DNA from: Pseudolabrys sp.
GTDB taxonomy: Bacteria > Pseudomonadota > Alphaproteobacteria > Rhizobiales > Xanthobacteraceae
Assembly: GCA_017849615.1 (NCBI GenBank)
Contig: JAFIGS010000012.1
Location: 62,001 to 126,000, forward strand
Length of the DNA stretch: 64,000 bases
Direction of reading: 5' to 3'
The notes beneath the pieces were generated by a model. The model had not been told where the DNA came from, did not search any database, and saw only the letters and a list, made by a program, of their open reading frames with translations. Of the stretch, positions 34,673 to 43,512 are shown in pieces (the first letter of the stretch is position 1; the number at the start of each line of letters is the position of its first letter). The translations under genes were made by a program, and so were the position numbers.

Positions 34673-35608
34673 ATGGCTAAGTCGCGCAAAGTCATCATTA
34701 CCTGCGCCGTTACCGGTGGCATTCATACACCTTCCATGTCGCCCCATCTCCCTGTCACCGCGCAGGAGATCGCGGACGCAGCGATTGGCGCGGCCGAGGC
34801 CGGAGCGGCGGTGGTGCATCTCCATGCGCGAAATCCGCAGGACGGCCGTCCGGATCAGTCGCCCGAGCTCTTCTCGCCCTTTCTCAAGGTCATCAAGCAG
34901 CGTTCGGACGTCGTTCTCAACCTCACCACCGGCGGCGCCCCGACCATGACGGTGGAGGAGCGCCTGCGTCCGGCGGCGACCTTCAAGCCGGAAGTCGCCT
35001 CGCTCAACATGGGCACCATGAACTTCGGTCTTTATCCGATGATCGAGCGCTTCAAGGGCAAGTTCAAATACGATTGGGAAGAGCCCTATCTCGAAGGCAC
35101 GCGCAAGGGCATGTTCAAGAACACGCTCGCTGATATCGAGATGATCCTGACGACCTGCTCCGAGAACAACACCCGTTTCGAAGTCGAGTGCTATGACATC
35201 AGCCATCTTTATACGCTGAAGCACTTTCTCGATCGCGGCGTGATCAAGGCGCCGCTGTTCATCCAGTCGGTGTTCGGCATTCTCGGCGGCATCGGCACGC
35301 ATCCTGAAGACGTGATGATGATGAAGCGCACCGCCGACCGTCTGTTCGGTGACCAGTATCATTGGTCGGTGCTGGGCGCCGGCGCCGCGCAAATGCGGAT
35401 CGCCGCGATGGCGGCGTCGATGGGCGGCAACGTCCGCGTCGGCCTCGAAGACTCGCTGTGGATCGGCCCCGGAAAGCTCGCCGAGTCGAACGCGCAGCAG
35501 GTCAAGAAGGTACGCCAGATCCTCGAGGGCCTCGGCCTCGAGATCGCGACGCCGGACGACGCGCGCGAGATCCTGTCGCTCAAGGGCGGCGACAAGGTTG
35601 CTTTCTGA
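34673..35608 (+). CDS. BKACE-family beta-keto acid cleavage enzyme (DUF849)
   Basis: The 311-residue TIM barrel shows the Kce/BKACE signatures: ITCAVTGGIHTPSMSPHLPVT, AAVVHLHARNPQDGRP (two zinc histidines HLH), a glutamate in FEVECYD, and SVLGAGAAQMRIAAMAASMGGNVRVGLEDSLW. These enzymes condense a beta-keto acid with acetyl-CoA and release acetoacetate; the prototype acts on 3-keto-5-aminohexanoate in lysine fermentation. It is followed 43 bases later by a TRAP permease, which suggests uptake and cleavage of the same acid (inference). Confidence 0.9.
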   Translation: MAKSRKVIITCAVTGGIHTPSMSPHLPVTAQEIADAAIGAAEAGAAVVHLHARNPQDGRPDQSPELFSPFLKVIKQRSDVVLNLTTGGAPTMTVEERLRPAATFKPEVASLNMGTMNFGLYPMIERFKGKFKYDWEEPYLEGTRKGMFKNTLADIEMILTTCSENNTRFEVECYDISHLYTLKHFLDRGVIKAPLFIQSVFGILGGIGTHPEDVMMMKRTADRLFGDQYHWSVLGAGAAQMRIAAMAASMGGNVRVGLEDSLWIGPGKLAESNAQQVKKVRQILEGLGLEIATPDDAREILSLKGGDKVAF

Positions 35609-35651
35609 TGCCGGCGTCGCCCATCGCCGCAATGCCGGGGAGGCGCGCCTC

Positions 35652-36896
35652 TTGATCGGCTCCGGCGTCCAGGTCGCCGGGGCGCTCGGAGCCGTCAGCG
35701 TCGTCGTGCTGTACGTGGTGACCGGCGACGGGCACGAGGCCTGGCGGCTCGTTGCCAACGCCGTGGCCGGCGGAATGCGCGATGACGCGATGCTCGCCAT
35801 CCCGCTGCTCGCGCTGATGGGTGTGTTCATCGTGCGCTCCGGCGCCGCGGCCGATCTGTTCTGGGCGATGACCCGCCTGCTGCGCAACGTGCCGGCTGGC
35901 GCGCCGCTCGCGGCCATCGTCGGCGGCGCGGTCAACGCCTTCGCGGCGGGCAACAGCACGATCGCTGTCGCTAATTTTGCGCGTATCGTTCACCCCGAAC
36001 TGCGCCGGCGCGGTCACGACAGGGCGTTCGCGCTCGGCACCCTGGTCAACGCATCGGCGCTCGGCATGCTGTTGCCGCCGGGCGTGCTGATGGCGGCCTG
36101 GGCCGTGCTCGGTCAGCAGCCGGCCGGTGCGATATTTCTTGCGGCGCTCACGCCGGCGCTCGCGACCGCCCTGTGTCTCGGCCTGTGTGTCGTGGTCGTG
36201 ACCCGCCGCACGCAGGAGCCGCATCAGGGCAAGATGTCGGCCCGGCCGGCGCAGGCCATGGCCAACATCGTCGGACTGACGCTGATTTTCGGTGTGTTCT
36301 TCGGCGGTCTTGCCGCGCGGGCATTGACCCCGGCCCAGGCCGCGGGCGCCGGCGCCGCCATCGCGATGCTGATGGCGCTGCGCAAGGGCATGCCGGTCGC
36401 GGGGATCGTCCATGCGGTTCGCGTCACGGTGCGCTTTGTCTGGCCGGTTCTGCTGCAATTGTTCATGGCGCTGCTTTACGCCCAGGCCCTGGCCGTGACC
36501 GGCGCCGGTGCGGCCATTCAGGGCCTTCTGGCCGGCTTCGGTCCGGCGCTCGGCCTAGCCGCGGTTATCGTCATCTGGCTGGCGCTGGCGACAGTTCTCA
36601 ATTCCATTTCCGTCCTCGTCCTGACCGTGGCCCTGTTCGGCCCGCTGGCGGCACGGTTCGGCCTCGATCCGCTCGCCTTCGCCGTGATCGGGGTGATCGT
36701 GGTGGAGGCGGCGCAACTGCTGCCGCCGTTCGGCCTGCTGGTCTATGCCGCCAAGGCGGCCGCCGATGACGATATCGTGTCAGTGGCCGATATTTTCCGC
36801 TTCGTCCTGCCGCTGGCCGCTATTCTGTGCGCTGTCATCACGGCCCTCGCCATCGTCCCCAAAGTCGCCACCTGGCTGCCCTATCTGGTGCGATAG
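35652..36896 (+). CDS. TRAP transporter large permease (DctM-like)
   Basis: The protein has 414 residues when started at TTG 35652, preceded by GGGGAGG nine bases upstream; no ATG in this frame fits, and upstream codons overlap the BKACE gene. It has about 12 membrane segments and DctM-type motifs: GGAVNAFAAGNSTIAVANFARIVHPELRRRGHDRAFALGTLVNASALGMLLPPG. DctM imports organic acids with sodium using a periplasmic binding protein. No DctP or DctQ gene is adjacent, so either the partners are elsewhere or this is a relative that acts alone. It probably serves the BKACE substrate. Confidence 0.8.
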   Translation: MIGSGVQVAGALGAVSVVVLYVVTGDGHEAWRLVANAVAGGMRDDAMLAIPLLALMGVFIVRSGAAADLFWAMTRLLRNVPAGAPLAAIVGGAVNAFAAGNSTIAVANFARIVHPELRRRGHDRAFALGTLVNASALGMLLPPGVLMAAWAVLGQQPAGAIFLAALTPALATALCLGLCVVVVTRRTQEPHQGKMSARPAQAMANIVGLTLIFGVFFGGLAARALTPAQAAGAGAAIAMLMALRKGMPVAGIVHAVRVTVRFVWPVLLQLFMALLYAQALAVTGAGAAIQGLLAGFGPALGLAAVIVIWLALATVLNSISVLVLTVALFGPLAARFGLDPLAFAVIGVIVVEAAQLLPPFGLLVYAAKAAADDDIVSVADIFRFVLPLAAILCAVITALAIVPKVATWLPYLVR

Positions 36897-36981
36897 CCGC
36901 CCGGCGCCAGCGACAAAGTGCGCGCCGGGTTGACGCGCGACAATTGGCGCGCTTGGTGGAATTGCCAACAGGGACTCGCCG

Positions 36982-38667
36982 ATGCACCACCACATGCCGC
37001 TGATCTCGACCCTCGTCGTGGGCCTGGTCATGGCCTTTGCACTGGGGGCGCTGGCGCAACGGCTGAGGGTGTCGCCCCTGGTGGGCTATCTGCTGGCGGG
37101 CGTGGCGATCGGCCCGGCGACGCCCGGCTTCGTCGCCGACATCGGCCTTGCCAATCAACTCGCCGAAATCGGCGTCATCCTGCTGATGTTCGGCGTCGGC
37201 CTGCATTTCTCGCTCAAGGACCTGCTGTCGGTCCGGGCCATCGCCGTGCCCGGCGCGGTGGCGCAGATCACGGTGGCGACGCTGCTCGGCATGGCGCTCG
37301 CGGCGGCCATGGGCTGGGACATCGCGGCCGGCCTGGTATTCGGTTTCGCGCTCTCGGTCGCCTCGACGGTGGTGCTGCTGCGCGCCCTGCAGGAGCGCCG
37401 CCTCATCGAGACGGAGCGCGGCCGTATCGCGGTCGGCTGGCTGATCGTCGAGGATCTGGCGACGGTCCTGGCGCTGGTGATGTTGCCGGCCTTGGCGCCG
37501 GTGCTGAAAGGCGGGCTGCAGAACGGCGCCGACCTCACATCGGTCCTGCTGCCGATCGGGCTCACCCTCGCCAAGGTCACGGCTTTCGTGGCGGTGATGC
37601 TGCTGATCGGCCGGCGGGTGATTCCGTGGATCCTTCATTACATCGCGCACACCGGTTCGCGCGAACTGTTCAGGCTGTCGGTGCTGGCGATCGCGCTGGG
37701 CTGCGCCTTCGCGGCGGCGACCTTGTTCGATGTCTCCTTTGCGCTCGGCGCCTTCTTCGCCGGCATGATGATGGCCGAATCCGAACTCAGCCAGCGCGCC
37801 GCGCAGGAGACGTTGCCGCTGCGCGATGCCTTCGCCGTGCTGTTCTTCGTCTCGGTGGGAATGCTGTTCGACCCGGTCATCCTGGTGACGCAGCCGTTGC
37901 CGGTCCTGGCGACGGTGCTCATCATCATGATCGGCAAATCGGCGGCCTCTTTCGCCATCGTGCGGCTGTTCAAATACTCAACCACCACGGCGCTGACGAT
38001 TTCAGCGAGTCTGGCGCAGATCGGCGAGTTCTCGTTCATTCTGGTCGGCCTCGGCGTCGCCCTTGGCCTGCTGCCTGAGGAAGGCCGCGCGCTCATCCTC
38101 GCAGGCGCGATCCTGTCGATCCTGCTCAATCCGCTCTGCTTCGCCGCGCTCGACTGGTGGCTGGCGCGCAAGGCGGTGCCGGCGCCGTCCGCCGATGCGG
38201 CGCAGGCCGAGCCTGAGCCGGCCGAGCCGACGCGCGAACCTTTGCCGGTGACCAGGCTCACCAACCACGTCGTGTTGGTCGGCTGCGGCCGCGTCGGCCG
38301 GTTCTTCGTCCTCAATGCCGGCGAAAACGCCGCGCCGCTGCTGATCGTCGAGGAGAACGCCGATACCGTGGAGCGGCTCCGTCAGGAAGGGCGCGAGGTC
38401 ATCATTGGTAACGCTGCGGCCAAGTATGTGCTTGAGGCCTGCAATCTGGCGGAGGCCCGCTGCCTGCTGGTCGCTGTACCGAATGCCTTCGAGGGCGGTC
38501 AGGTCATCGCCCAGGCCCGCGTCATCAAGCCGGGTCTGCCGATCGTGGCGCGCGCGCATTCGGAGGAAGAGGTCGATTATCTCCGCAAGCATGGCGCGAC
38601 GTCGGTCATCATGGGCGAACACGAAATCGCCCGGGCCATGATCGGTCTGGTACCGCAACCGGCCTGA
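36982..38667 (+). CDS. ybaL: YbaL-type CPA2 cation/proton antiporter with TrkA-N domain
   Basis: The 561-residue protein has about 12 membrane segments (residues 5-390) with the CPA2 core motifs SPLVGYLLAGVAIGP, EIGVILLMFGVGLHFS and SVASTVVLLRALQ. A short proline/alanine linker leads to a cytosolic TrkA-N Rossmann domain, NHVVLVGCGRVGRFFV, that senses NAD(H) or a similar ligand. It is in the Kef/YbaL group of K+ efflux systems. A second antiporter gene with a TrkA-C-like domain follows 131 bases later. Confidence 0.88.
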   Translation: MHHHMPLISTLVVGLVMAFALGALAQRLRVSPLVGYLLAGVAIGPATPGFVADIGLANQLAEIGVILLMFGVGLHFSLKDLLSVRAIAVPGAVAQITVATLLGMALAAAMGWDIAAGLVFGFALSVASTVVLLRALQERRLIETERGRIAVGWLIVEDLATVLALVMLPALAPVLKGGLQNGADLTSVLLPIGLTLAKVTAFVAVMLLIGRRVIPWILHYIAHTGSRELFRLSVLAIALGCAFAAATLFDVSFALGAFFAGMMMAESELSQRAAQETLPLRDAFAVLFFVSVGMLFDPVILVTQPLPVLATVLIIMIGKSAASFAIVRLFKYSTTTALTISASLAQIGEFSFILVGLGVALGLLPEEGRALILAGAILSILLNPLCFAALDWWLARKAVPAPSADAAQAEPEPAEPTREPLPVTRLTNHVVLVGCGRVGRFFVLNAGENAAPLLIVEENADTVERLRQEGREVIIGNAAAKYVLEACNLAEARCLLVAVPNAFEGGQVIAQARVIKPGLPIVARAHSEEEVDYLRKHGATSVIMGEHEIARAMIGLVPQPA

Positions 38668-38798
38668 ATTCACGAATTCTTGCGACCTTTGGCATTTATC
38701 ATTCGTAGGAGAATATGTTTTCCTGCGGCAGGTGATTTGCGCGCCGTTATAGTCTCGCATTTCGCACGATTTCGACGGACGGGAGAACCCGCGGCCCC

Positions 38799-40580
38799 AT
38801 GGCGACGCTCGATACGGTCAGCATTGCGATCCTGCTCGGCAGCCTGCTGATCCTGGCCGGTATTCTCTCGAGCTTGCTGGCGATGCGGTTCGGCGCCCCC
38901 TTGCTGCTCGTATTCCTTGGCGTCGGCGTGCTGGCCGGCGAGGGCGGCCCGGGCGGCCTCCGCTTCGACGACGTCACCATTGCCTATGCCGTGGGCTCGA
39001 TCGCGCTGGCGCTGATCCTGTTCGACGGCGGTCTGCGCACCCGCTTCGCCAGCATTCGCAGCGTGCTGGCGCCGTCCATGATGCTGGCGACGGTCGGCGT
39101 GCTGCTGACGGCGATTCTGGTCGCGCCGGTCGCCAAATTCGCTCTCGGCCTCGGCTGGACGCAGGCTCTCCTGCTCGGCGCCCTGATCGCCTCGACCGAC
39201 GCCGCGGCCGTCTTCTTCCTGCTCAGCGCCGGCGGCCTGCGCCTGCGACCGCGCGTCCGCGCCACACTGGAGGTCGAGTCGGGCACCAACGACCCGATCG
39301 CGATCTTCCTGGCGCTCCTGCTTGTCGAGGTGTTGTCGGTCGGCGGCCTGAGCTGGTCGGCGGCGCTTGCCACCCTGTTCCGCAATGCCGTGCTCGGCGC
39401 CGTCATCGGTTACGTTGGCGGGCGCATCATTGCCTGGGTGCTGAACCGTGTGACCCTGCCGCAGGGCCTGCACGCGCCTTTCGTGGCGATCAGCGCGCTT
39501 GTGGTTTTCGGCTTCGGCAATGCCGTTCACGCCTCCGGCTTTCTGGCTGTCTATCTCGCCGGTCTCATCGTCGGCAACCGCCAGATCCGCGCCCACAACT
39601 CGGTGATCGCCTTCCTCGATGCCATCACCTGGTTGATGCAGATCGTCATGTTCGTGCTGCTCGGTCTTTTGGTGTGGCCGGGGCGGCTCGGCGCCAATCT
39701 CGCCGGCGCCATCGTTGTGGCGATGGCCTTGATGCTGATCGCGCGCCCGGCCGCGGTCTTTCTCTGCCTGTGGCCGTTCAATTTCCAGTGGCGCGAGAAG
39801 CTGTTCATTTCGTGGGTTGGCCTGCGCGGCGCGGTGGCGATCTTTCTGGCGTCGATCCCGCTTCTTGTCGGCCTGCCCGGTGCGGCGCTCTACTTCGACG
39901 TCGCCTTTGCCGTGGTCGTGTCATCGCTGCTGATCCAGGGCTGGACCGTAGCCCTGTCGGCCCGCAAGCTCGACATGTCCTTTGTGCGCGCCGACCCGGC
40001 GCCGCAGCGCGTCGAACTCGATCTGCCCGGCCAGATGACGCGCGAGATCGTCGGCTATCCGGTGCCCGCCAACAGCCCGTTCCTCAAGCGCGGCCTGATC
40101 CCGAACTGGGCCCGGCCGACCTTGGTCATCCGCAAGGAGGAAATCCTGACGCCGGCGGAAGCGGCGCCCATGCAGGAAGGCGATTACGTCTACCTGCTGG
40201 CGCCGCCGGAAAAGGCGCAGGCGCTCGACCGCTTCTTCATGGAAAGCCCGGTGCCGCGCGCCCCGGCAGCGGAAGCGCTCGGCGACTTTTTCGTGCCGGG
40301 CACGGCCACACTCGGCGCGCTGGCCGACATCTACGGCCTGCAGGTTGCCGGCGACCATGCCGACGTCACGCTTGCGGACTACTTCACCGAGCAGCTTGGC
40401 CGATCTGCCAGGGCCGGCGATATCGTGGCGCTCGGGACCGTCGCGCTGCTGGCGCACAAGGTCGATGGCGGCAAGGTGACGAATGTCGGTTTGCAGCTCG
40501 ATGAGCCGGAGACGGCAGCCACGCTCAGTGGCCGCGCCAGGACGATCTACGGCAATCTGCGCAAGAAGCTGAGCCGCTGA
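38799..40580 (+). CDS. cvrA: NhaP2/CvrA-type K+(Na+)/H+ antiporter
   Basis: The 593-residue CPA1 antiporter has about 12 membrane segments with the motifs LLVFLGVGVLAGEGG, ALILFDGGL, GALIASTDAAAVFFLLS and LEVESGTNDPIAIFLA (ion-binding ND). From about residue 400 on is a cytoplasmic TrkA-C-like and CorC/HlyC-like tail typical of NhaP2. It exchanges cytoplasmic K+ for protons, protecting from osmotic or alkaline stress. It is in the same orientation as ybaL and may be transcribed from its own promoter in the 131-base spacer. Confidence 0.88.
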   Translation: MATLDTVSIAILLGSLLILAGILSSLLAMRFGAPLLLVFLGVGVLAGEGGPGGLRFDDVTIAYAVGSIALALILFDGGLRTRFASIRSVLAPSMMLATVGVLLTAILVAPVAKFALGLGWTQALLLGALIASTDAAAVFFLLSAGGLRLRPRVRATLEVESGTNDPIAIFLALLLVEVLSVGGLSWSAALATLFRNAVLGAVIGYVGGRIIAWVLNRVTLPQGLHAPFVAISALVVFGFGNAVHASGFLAVYLAGLIVGNRQIRAHNSVIAFLDAITWLMQIVMFVLLGLLVWPGRLGANLAGAIVVAMALMLIARPAAVFLCLWPFNFQWREKLFISWVGLRGAVAIFLASIPLLVGLPGAALYFDVAFAVVVSSLLIQGWTVALSARKLDMSFVRADPAPQRVELDLPGQMTREIVGYPVPANSPFLKRGLIPNWARPTLVIRKEEILTPAEAAPMQEGDYVYLLAPPEKAQALDRFFMESPVPRAPAAEALGDFFVPGTATLGALADIYGLQVAGDHADVTLADYFTEQLGRSARAGDIVALGTVALLAHKVDGGKVTNVGLQLDEPETAATLSGRARTIYGNLRKKLSR

Positions 40581-41126
40581 TCAGCCGTTGAGCCGCGACA
40601 GCAGCGGCGTGCGCTGGATCATGTGAGCGCCGCCGAACAGCACCGCGGTCCAGAACAGATCGCCGGCGAGGCTGTTCTGGAAGAAGGGCAGCGCCAGCAC
40701 GTAGCACTGCGTCAGGCCGGCGAGGGTGTGGCTGTACATGCCGCTGAAAGCCCAGACCGCGAAGTTCGACAGCACGAAAAAGACGACCGAGCAGCCGACC
40801 ATCGTGATCGCGGTCGGCAGCGCGCCGCGCCAGTTGCGCGTCGCCATGCCGGCGAAGGCGGGCAGGGCGATCGCGGCGTAGGTGACAAGCGAGATGCGCC
40901 AGTCGTCGCCGGCGAGTACGAGGCCCGACAGCGCCATGGCGGCAAGCGGCACGACCGGGGCCAGAACCGGGTTGCGCAGCATCCGGCCCGCGAACAGCGC
41001 GCTCGCCGCGACCGGCATGAAGCCCCAGGCATGGGGCAACAGCCGCGCCAGCACGACAAGGGCGATGAGAAAGGCGATCAGCGCCAGGTCGGCCAGGAGG
41101 GCGGAGCGGTTGTCGGTCGTATGCAT
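40581..41126 (-). CDS. DUF6580-like integral membrane protein
   Basis: The 181-residue protein has about five to six membrane segments and little else. The pattern FMPVAASALFAGRMLRNPVLAPVVPL and FSNFAVW-like SNFAVWAFSGMYSHTLAGLTQCYVLALPFFQNSLAGDLFW matches the DUF6580 family of ECF-like S-component membrane proteins, as I recall it. Its stop codon abuts that of cvrA in a convergent arrangement. Possible vitamin or cofactor uptake role, unproven. Confidence 0.75.
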   Translation of the reverse strand: MHTTDNRSALLADLALIAFLIALVVLARLLPHAWGFMPVAASALFAGRMLRNPVLAPVVPLAAMALSGLVLAGDDWRISLVTYAAIALPAFAGMATRNWRGALPTAITMVGCSVVFFVLSNFAVWAFSGMYSHTLAGLTQCYVLALPFFQNSLAGDLFWTAVLFGGAHMIQRTPLLSRLNG

Positions 41127-41200
41127 CGCATTGAATCCCGTTTGTGCGTTGCAAGGTCATAGCACGGCCGGGCCGGCCGAATCCATCGTCCAAAAGCCCG

Positions 41201-42007
41201 TCAAACGGCCTTTTCAGGAGCCGTTTCGGCCCATTGGCTGATGATGGCGGCGAGATCGTCAAGGCCATCGGTCAGGGCGGCCGGGCCGGGCTGCAGGATC
41301 ACGGTCGATTTGACCTCGCGCAGCCAGCCGGTGGCGACCGCCGGTACGGTCTCGAAACCGGGGCGGGCGGCGACCTTCGCCGGCACGAACTTCTTGCCGC
41401 ACCACGAGCCGATGATGATGTCCGGCTTTGCCGCGATCACCGCTTCCGGCGTGACGATGCGATCCCTGGCGTTCTTGCGACGGGCCAGGTCCGGGAAGAC
41501 GTCGACGCCGCCGGCGGCCTCGACCAGTTCCGACACCCAGCCGAGGCCGGAGATCATCGGCTCATCCCATTCCTCGAAATAGACCCGCGGCCGGCGCGGC
41601 AACTTTGCGGATTGCGCGTGCACCTGATGCAGCCGCGTCTCCAGCGTTCGCGCCAGCGTCCCGGCTTTTGCCGTCTGGCCGACCAGCGCGCCGAGGGTGC
41701 GGATCATGTCGAGGATGCCGGCGACGTCGCGCTGGTTGAAGGCGTGGACGGCGACGTTGTTGCGGATCAGTTCGGCGACGATGTCGGCCTGCAGGTCGGA
41801 AAAGGTCAGAACGAGGTCCGGCTCGAGCGCCAGAATCTTCGGCACATCGGCCGAGATGAAGGCGGCAACGCGCGGCTTCGCCTTGCGCACCTGCGGCGGC
41901 CGCACCGCATAGCCGGACACGCCGACGATACGCGCGTCCTCGCCGATGAGATACAGCGTCTCGACGGTTTCTTCGGTGAGGCAGATGATGCGGCGGGGCG
42001 GGAACAT
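41201..42007 (-). CDS. Cobalamin-binding (BtuF-like) protein without signal peptide
   Basis: The protein has 268 residues from the ATG at 42007 (MFPPRRII). It has the periplasmic-binding fold of BtuF/FepB: VGVSGYAVRPPQVRKAKPRV, LALEPDLVLTFSD and KPDIIIGSWCGKK. No signal peptide is present at either possible start, so as drawn it is cytoplasmic; this stand-alone form is common in proteobacteria and is not linked to BtuCD. It is separated from modC by a palindromic repeat. Its biological role is unclear. Confidence 0.75.
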   Translation of the reverse strand: MFPPRRIICLTEETVETLYLIGEDARIVGVSGYAVRPPQVRKAKPRVAAFISADVPKILALEPDLVLTFSDLQADIVAELIRNNVAVHAFNQRDVAGILDMIRTLGALVGQTAKAGTLARTLETRLHQVHAQSAKLPRRPRVYFEEWDEPMISGLGWVSELVEAAGGVDVFPDLARRKNARDRIVTPEAVIAAKPDIIIGSWCGKKFVPAKVAARPGFETVPAVATGWLREVKSTVILQPGPAALTDGLDDLAAIISQWAETAPEKAV

Positions 42008-42015
42008 ATCTCTCT

Positions 42016-42125
42016 CGTCATTCCGGGGCGCGTGCATAGCACGCGAACCCGGAATCCATATCCCGAAGCGCCGGGAATATGGATTCCAGGCTCGCGGCCT
42101 TAGCAGGCCGCGCCCCGGAATGACG
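42016..42125. repeat. Complex palindromic repeat element
   Basis: CGTCATTCCGGGGCGCG (42016-42032) and its exact complement CGCGCCCCGGAATGACG (42109-42125) enclose three inner hairpins, including GGAATCCATAT...ATATGGATTCC. Shorter related copies occur at about 54371-54384 and 60342-60376. It lies between the BtuF-like gene and modC and is a dispersed intergenic repeat. Confidence 0.8.
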
Positions 42126-42126
42126 G

Positions 42127-42792
42127 CTAGTGGGACAACAATTCCACCCCGCCGCTCGTCACCACGCGCCCGCCATCGAGCAGTACGACGCGGTTGGCGA
42201 GCAGCTTCACCTCGCCTGCGTCGTGGCTGACATAGATCATCGGCAGTTTGGTGTCGTCGCGCAGACGCAGGAAGTAGGGCAGGATCTCGCTCTTGCGCCG
42301 CGCATCGAGCGACGCCAGCGGCTCGTCGAGCAGCATCAGGCGCGGCTTCATCAGCAGCGCGCGGCCGAGCGCGACGCGCTGGCGCTCGCCGCCGGACAAC
42401 GCGCCGGGCCGCCGATCGACGAGCGGAGCGATGTCGAGCAGGTCGACGACGTGTTTGAACTGCGCCTCGTCGCGCGGCAGGCCTGTCATCCAGCGGCCGT
42501 AGTCGAGATTGCGGGCCACCGACATGTGCGGAAACAGCCGGCCGTCCTGAAAGACATAGCCGATGCGGCGGCGGTGCGCCGGCACGTCGATGCCATTGCC
42601 GCTGTCGAACACGATTTCGCCGTCGATGACGATACGGCCGCGGCCGGGCCTGATCAGCCCGGCGATCATGCCGACGACCGACGTCTTGCCCGAGCCCGAC
42701 GGCCCGAACAAAGCGGTGACGCCGCTGTCGCCCTGGAAGGTGACGCTGAGGGCGAAATCGCCGAGCTGCTTGTCGATGTCCACGAGGATCAT
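42127..42792 (-). CDS. modC: Molybdate ABC transporter ATPase
   Basis: The 221-residue ABC ATPase has Walker A FGPSGSGKTS, the signature LSGGERQRVALGRAL, Walker B LMLLDEPLASLD and an H-loop VSHD. ModC proteins are usually about 350 residues because of a C-terminal TOBE domain; here the protein stops right after the nucleotide-binding domain. It powers molybdate import by ModB and ModA. It follows modB by seven bases in the operon modA-modB-modC. Confidence 0.92.
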   Translation of the reverse strand: MILVDIDKQLGDFALSVTFQGDSGVTALFGPSGSGKTSVVGMIAGLIRPGRGRIVIDGEIVFDSGNGIDVPAHRRRIGYVFQDGRLFPHMSVARNLDYGRWMTGLPRDEAQFKHVVDLLDIAPLVDRRPGALSGGERQRVALGRALLMKPRLMLLDEPLASLDARRKSEILPYFLRLRDDTKLPMIYVSHDAGEVKLLANRVVLLDGGRVVTSGGVELLSH

Positions 42793-42799
42793 GCTGCGC

Positions 42800-43492
42800 C
42801 TATACGCCGTGGATGCGGGCGCCGGCGCGGCGGCCGAACCATTCCGACACGATGAGCGCCAGCAGCGAGATCGCGACCGCGATGACGACCAGCTTGAGCG
42901 CCTGGGAGTCGCCGCCCGGCACTTGCGTCAGCGTATAGATCGCCGCCGAGATGGTCTGGGTCTCGCCGGGAATGTTGGAGACGAAGGTGATGGTGGCGCC
43001 GAACTCGCCGAGCGCGCGGGCAAAGGCCAGTACCGCGCCGGCGATGATGCCGGGCAATGCCAGCGGCAAGGTGACGGTGGCGAAGGTCCAGGCGCGGTTG
43101 GCGCCGAGTGTCGCGGCGGCGTCCTCGAGCTTGCGGTCGACGGCTTCGATCGACAGGCGGATGGCGCCGACCAGCAGCGGGAACGACATCACCGCGCAGG
43201 CGACCGCCGCGCCGGTCCAGCGAAACGACAACACAATGCCGATGCTTTCGAGCCATGCGCCGAAGATGCCGCGGCGGCCGAAGGCGATGAGCAGCAGATA
43301 GCCGGTGACGACCGGCGGCAGCACCAGCGGCAGATAGATGATCGCGTTGAGCAGCGCCTTGCCGGGGAAGTTCTTGCGCGCCAGCAGCCACGCCACGGCG
43401 ATGCCGAGCGGCAGGGAGAAAGCGGTGGCCACCGCCGCGACTCTTAACGAGAGCGCGACGGCGGTCCATTCTTCGGGGGAGAGATCGAACAT
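42800..43492 (-). CDS. modB: Molybdate ABC transporter permease
   Basis: The protein has 230 residues from the ATG at 43492, with about five membrane segments. The EAA loop ATLGANRAWTFATVTLPLALPGIIAGAVLAFARALGEFGAT is typical of ModB/CysT permeases. The open frame continues far upstream into the modA region but in a different frame from modA, so the ATG at 43492 is chosen. It forms the membrane channel for molybdate with ModA and ModC. Confidence 0.93.
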   Translation of the reverse strand: MFDLSPEEWTAVALSLRVAAVATAFSLPLGIAVAWLLARKNFPGKALLNAIIYLPLVLPPVVTGYLLLIAFGRRGIFGAWLESIGIVLSFRWTGAAVACAVMSFPLLVGAIRLSIEAVDRKLEDAAATLGANRAWTFATVTLPLALPGIIAGAVLAFARALGEFGATITFVSNIPGETQTISAAIYTLTQVPGGDSQALKLVVIAVAISLLALIVSEWFGRRAGARIHGV

Positions 43493-43512
43493 TGCGGGGT
43501 CAGTTGGCCAAG

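Noticed and set aside
34577-35959. A 460-codon minus-strand frame opposite the BKACE gene
   Set aside because: Shadow of BKACE, which has all family motifs on the plus strand.
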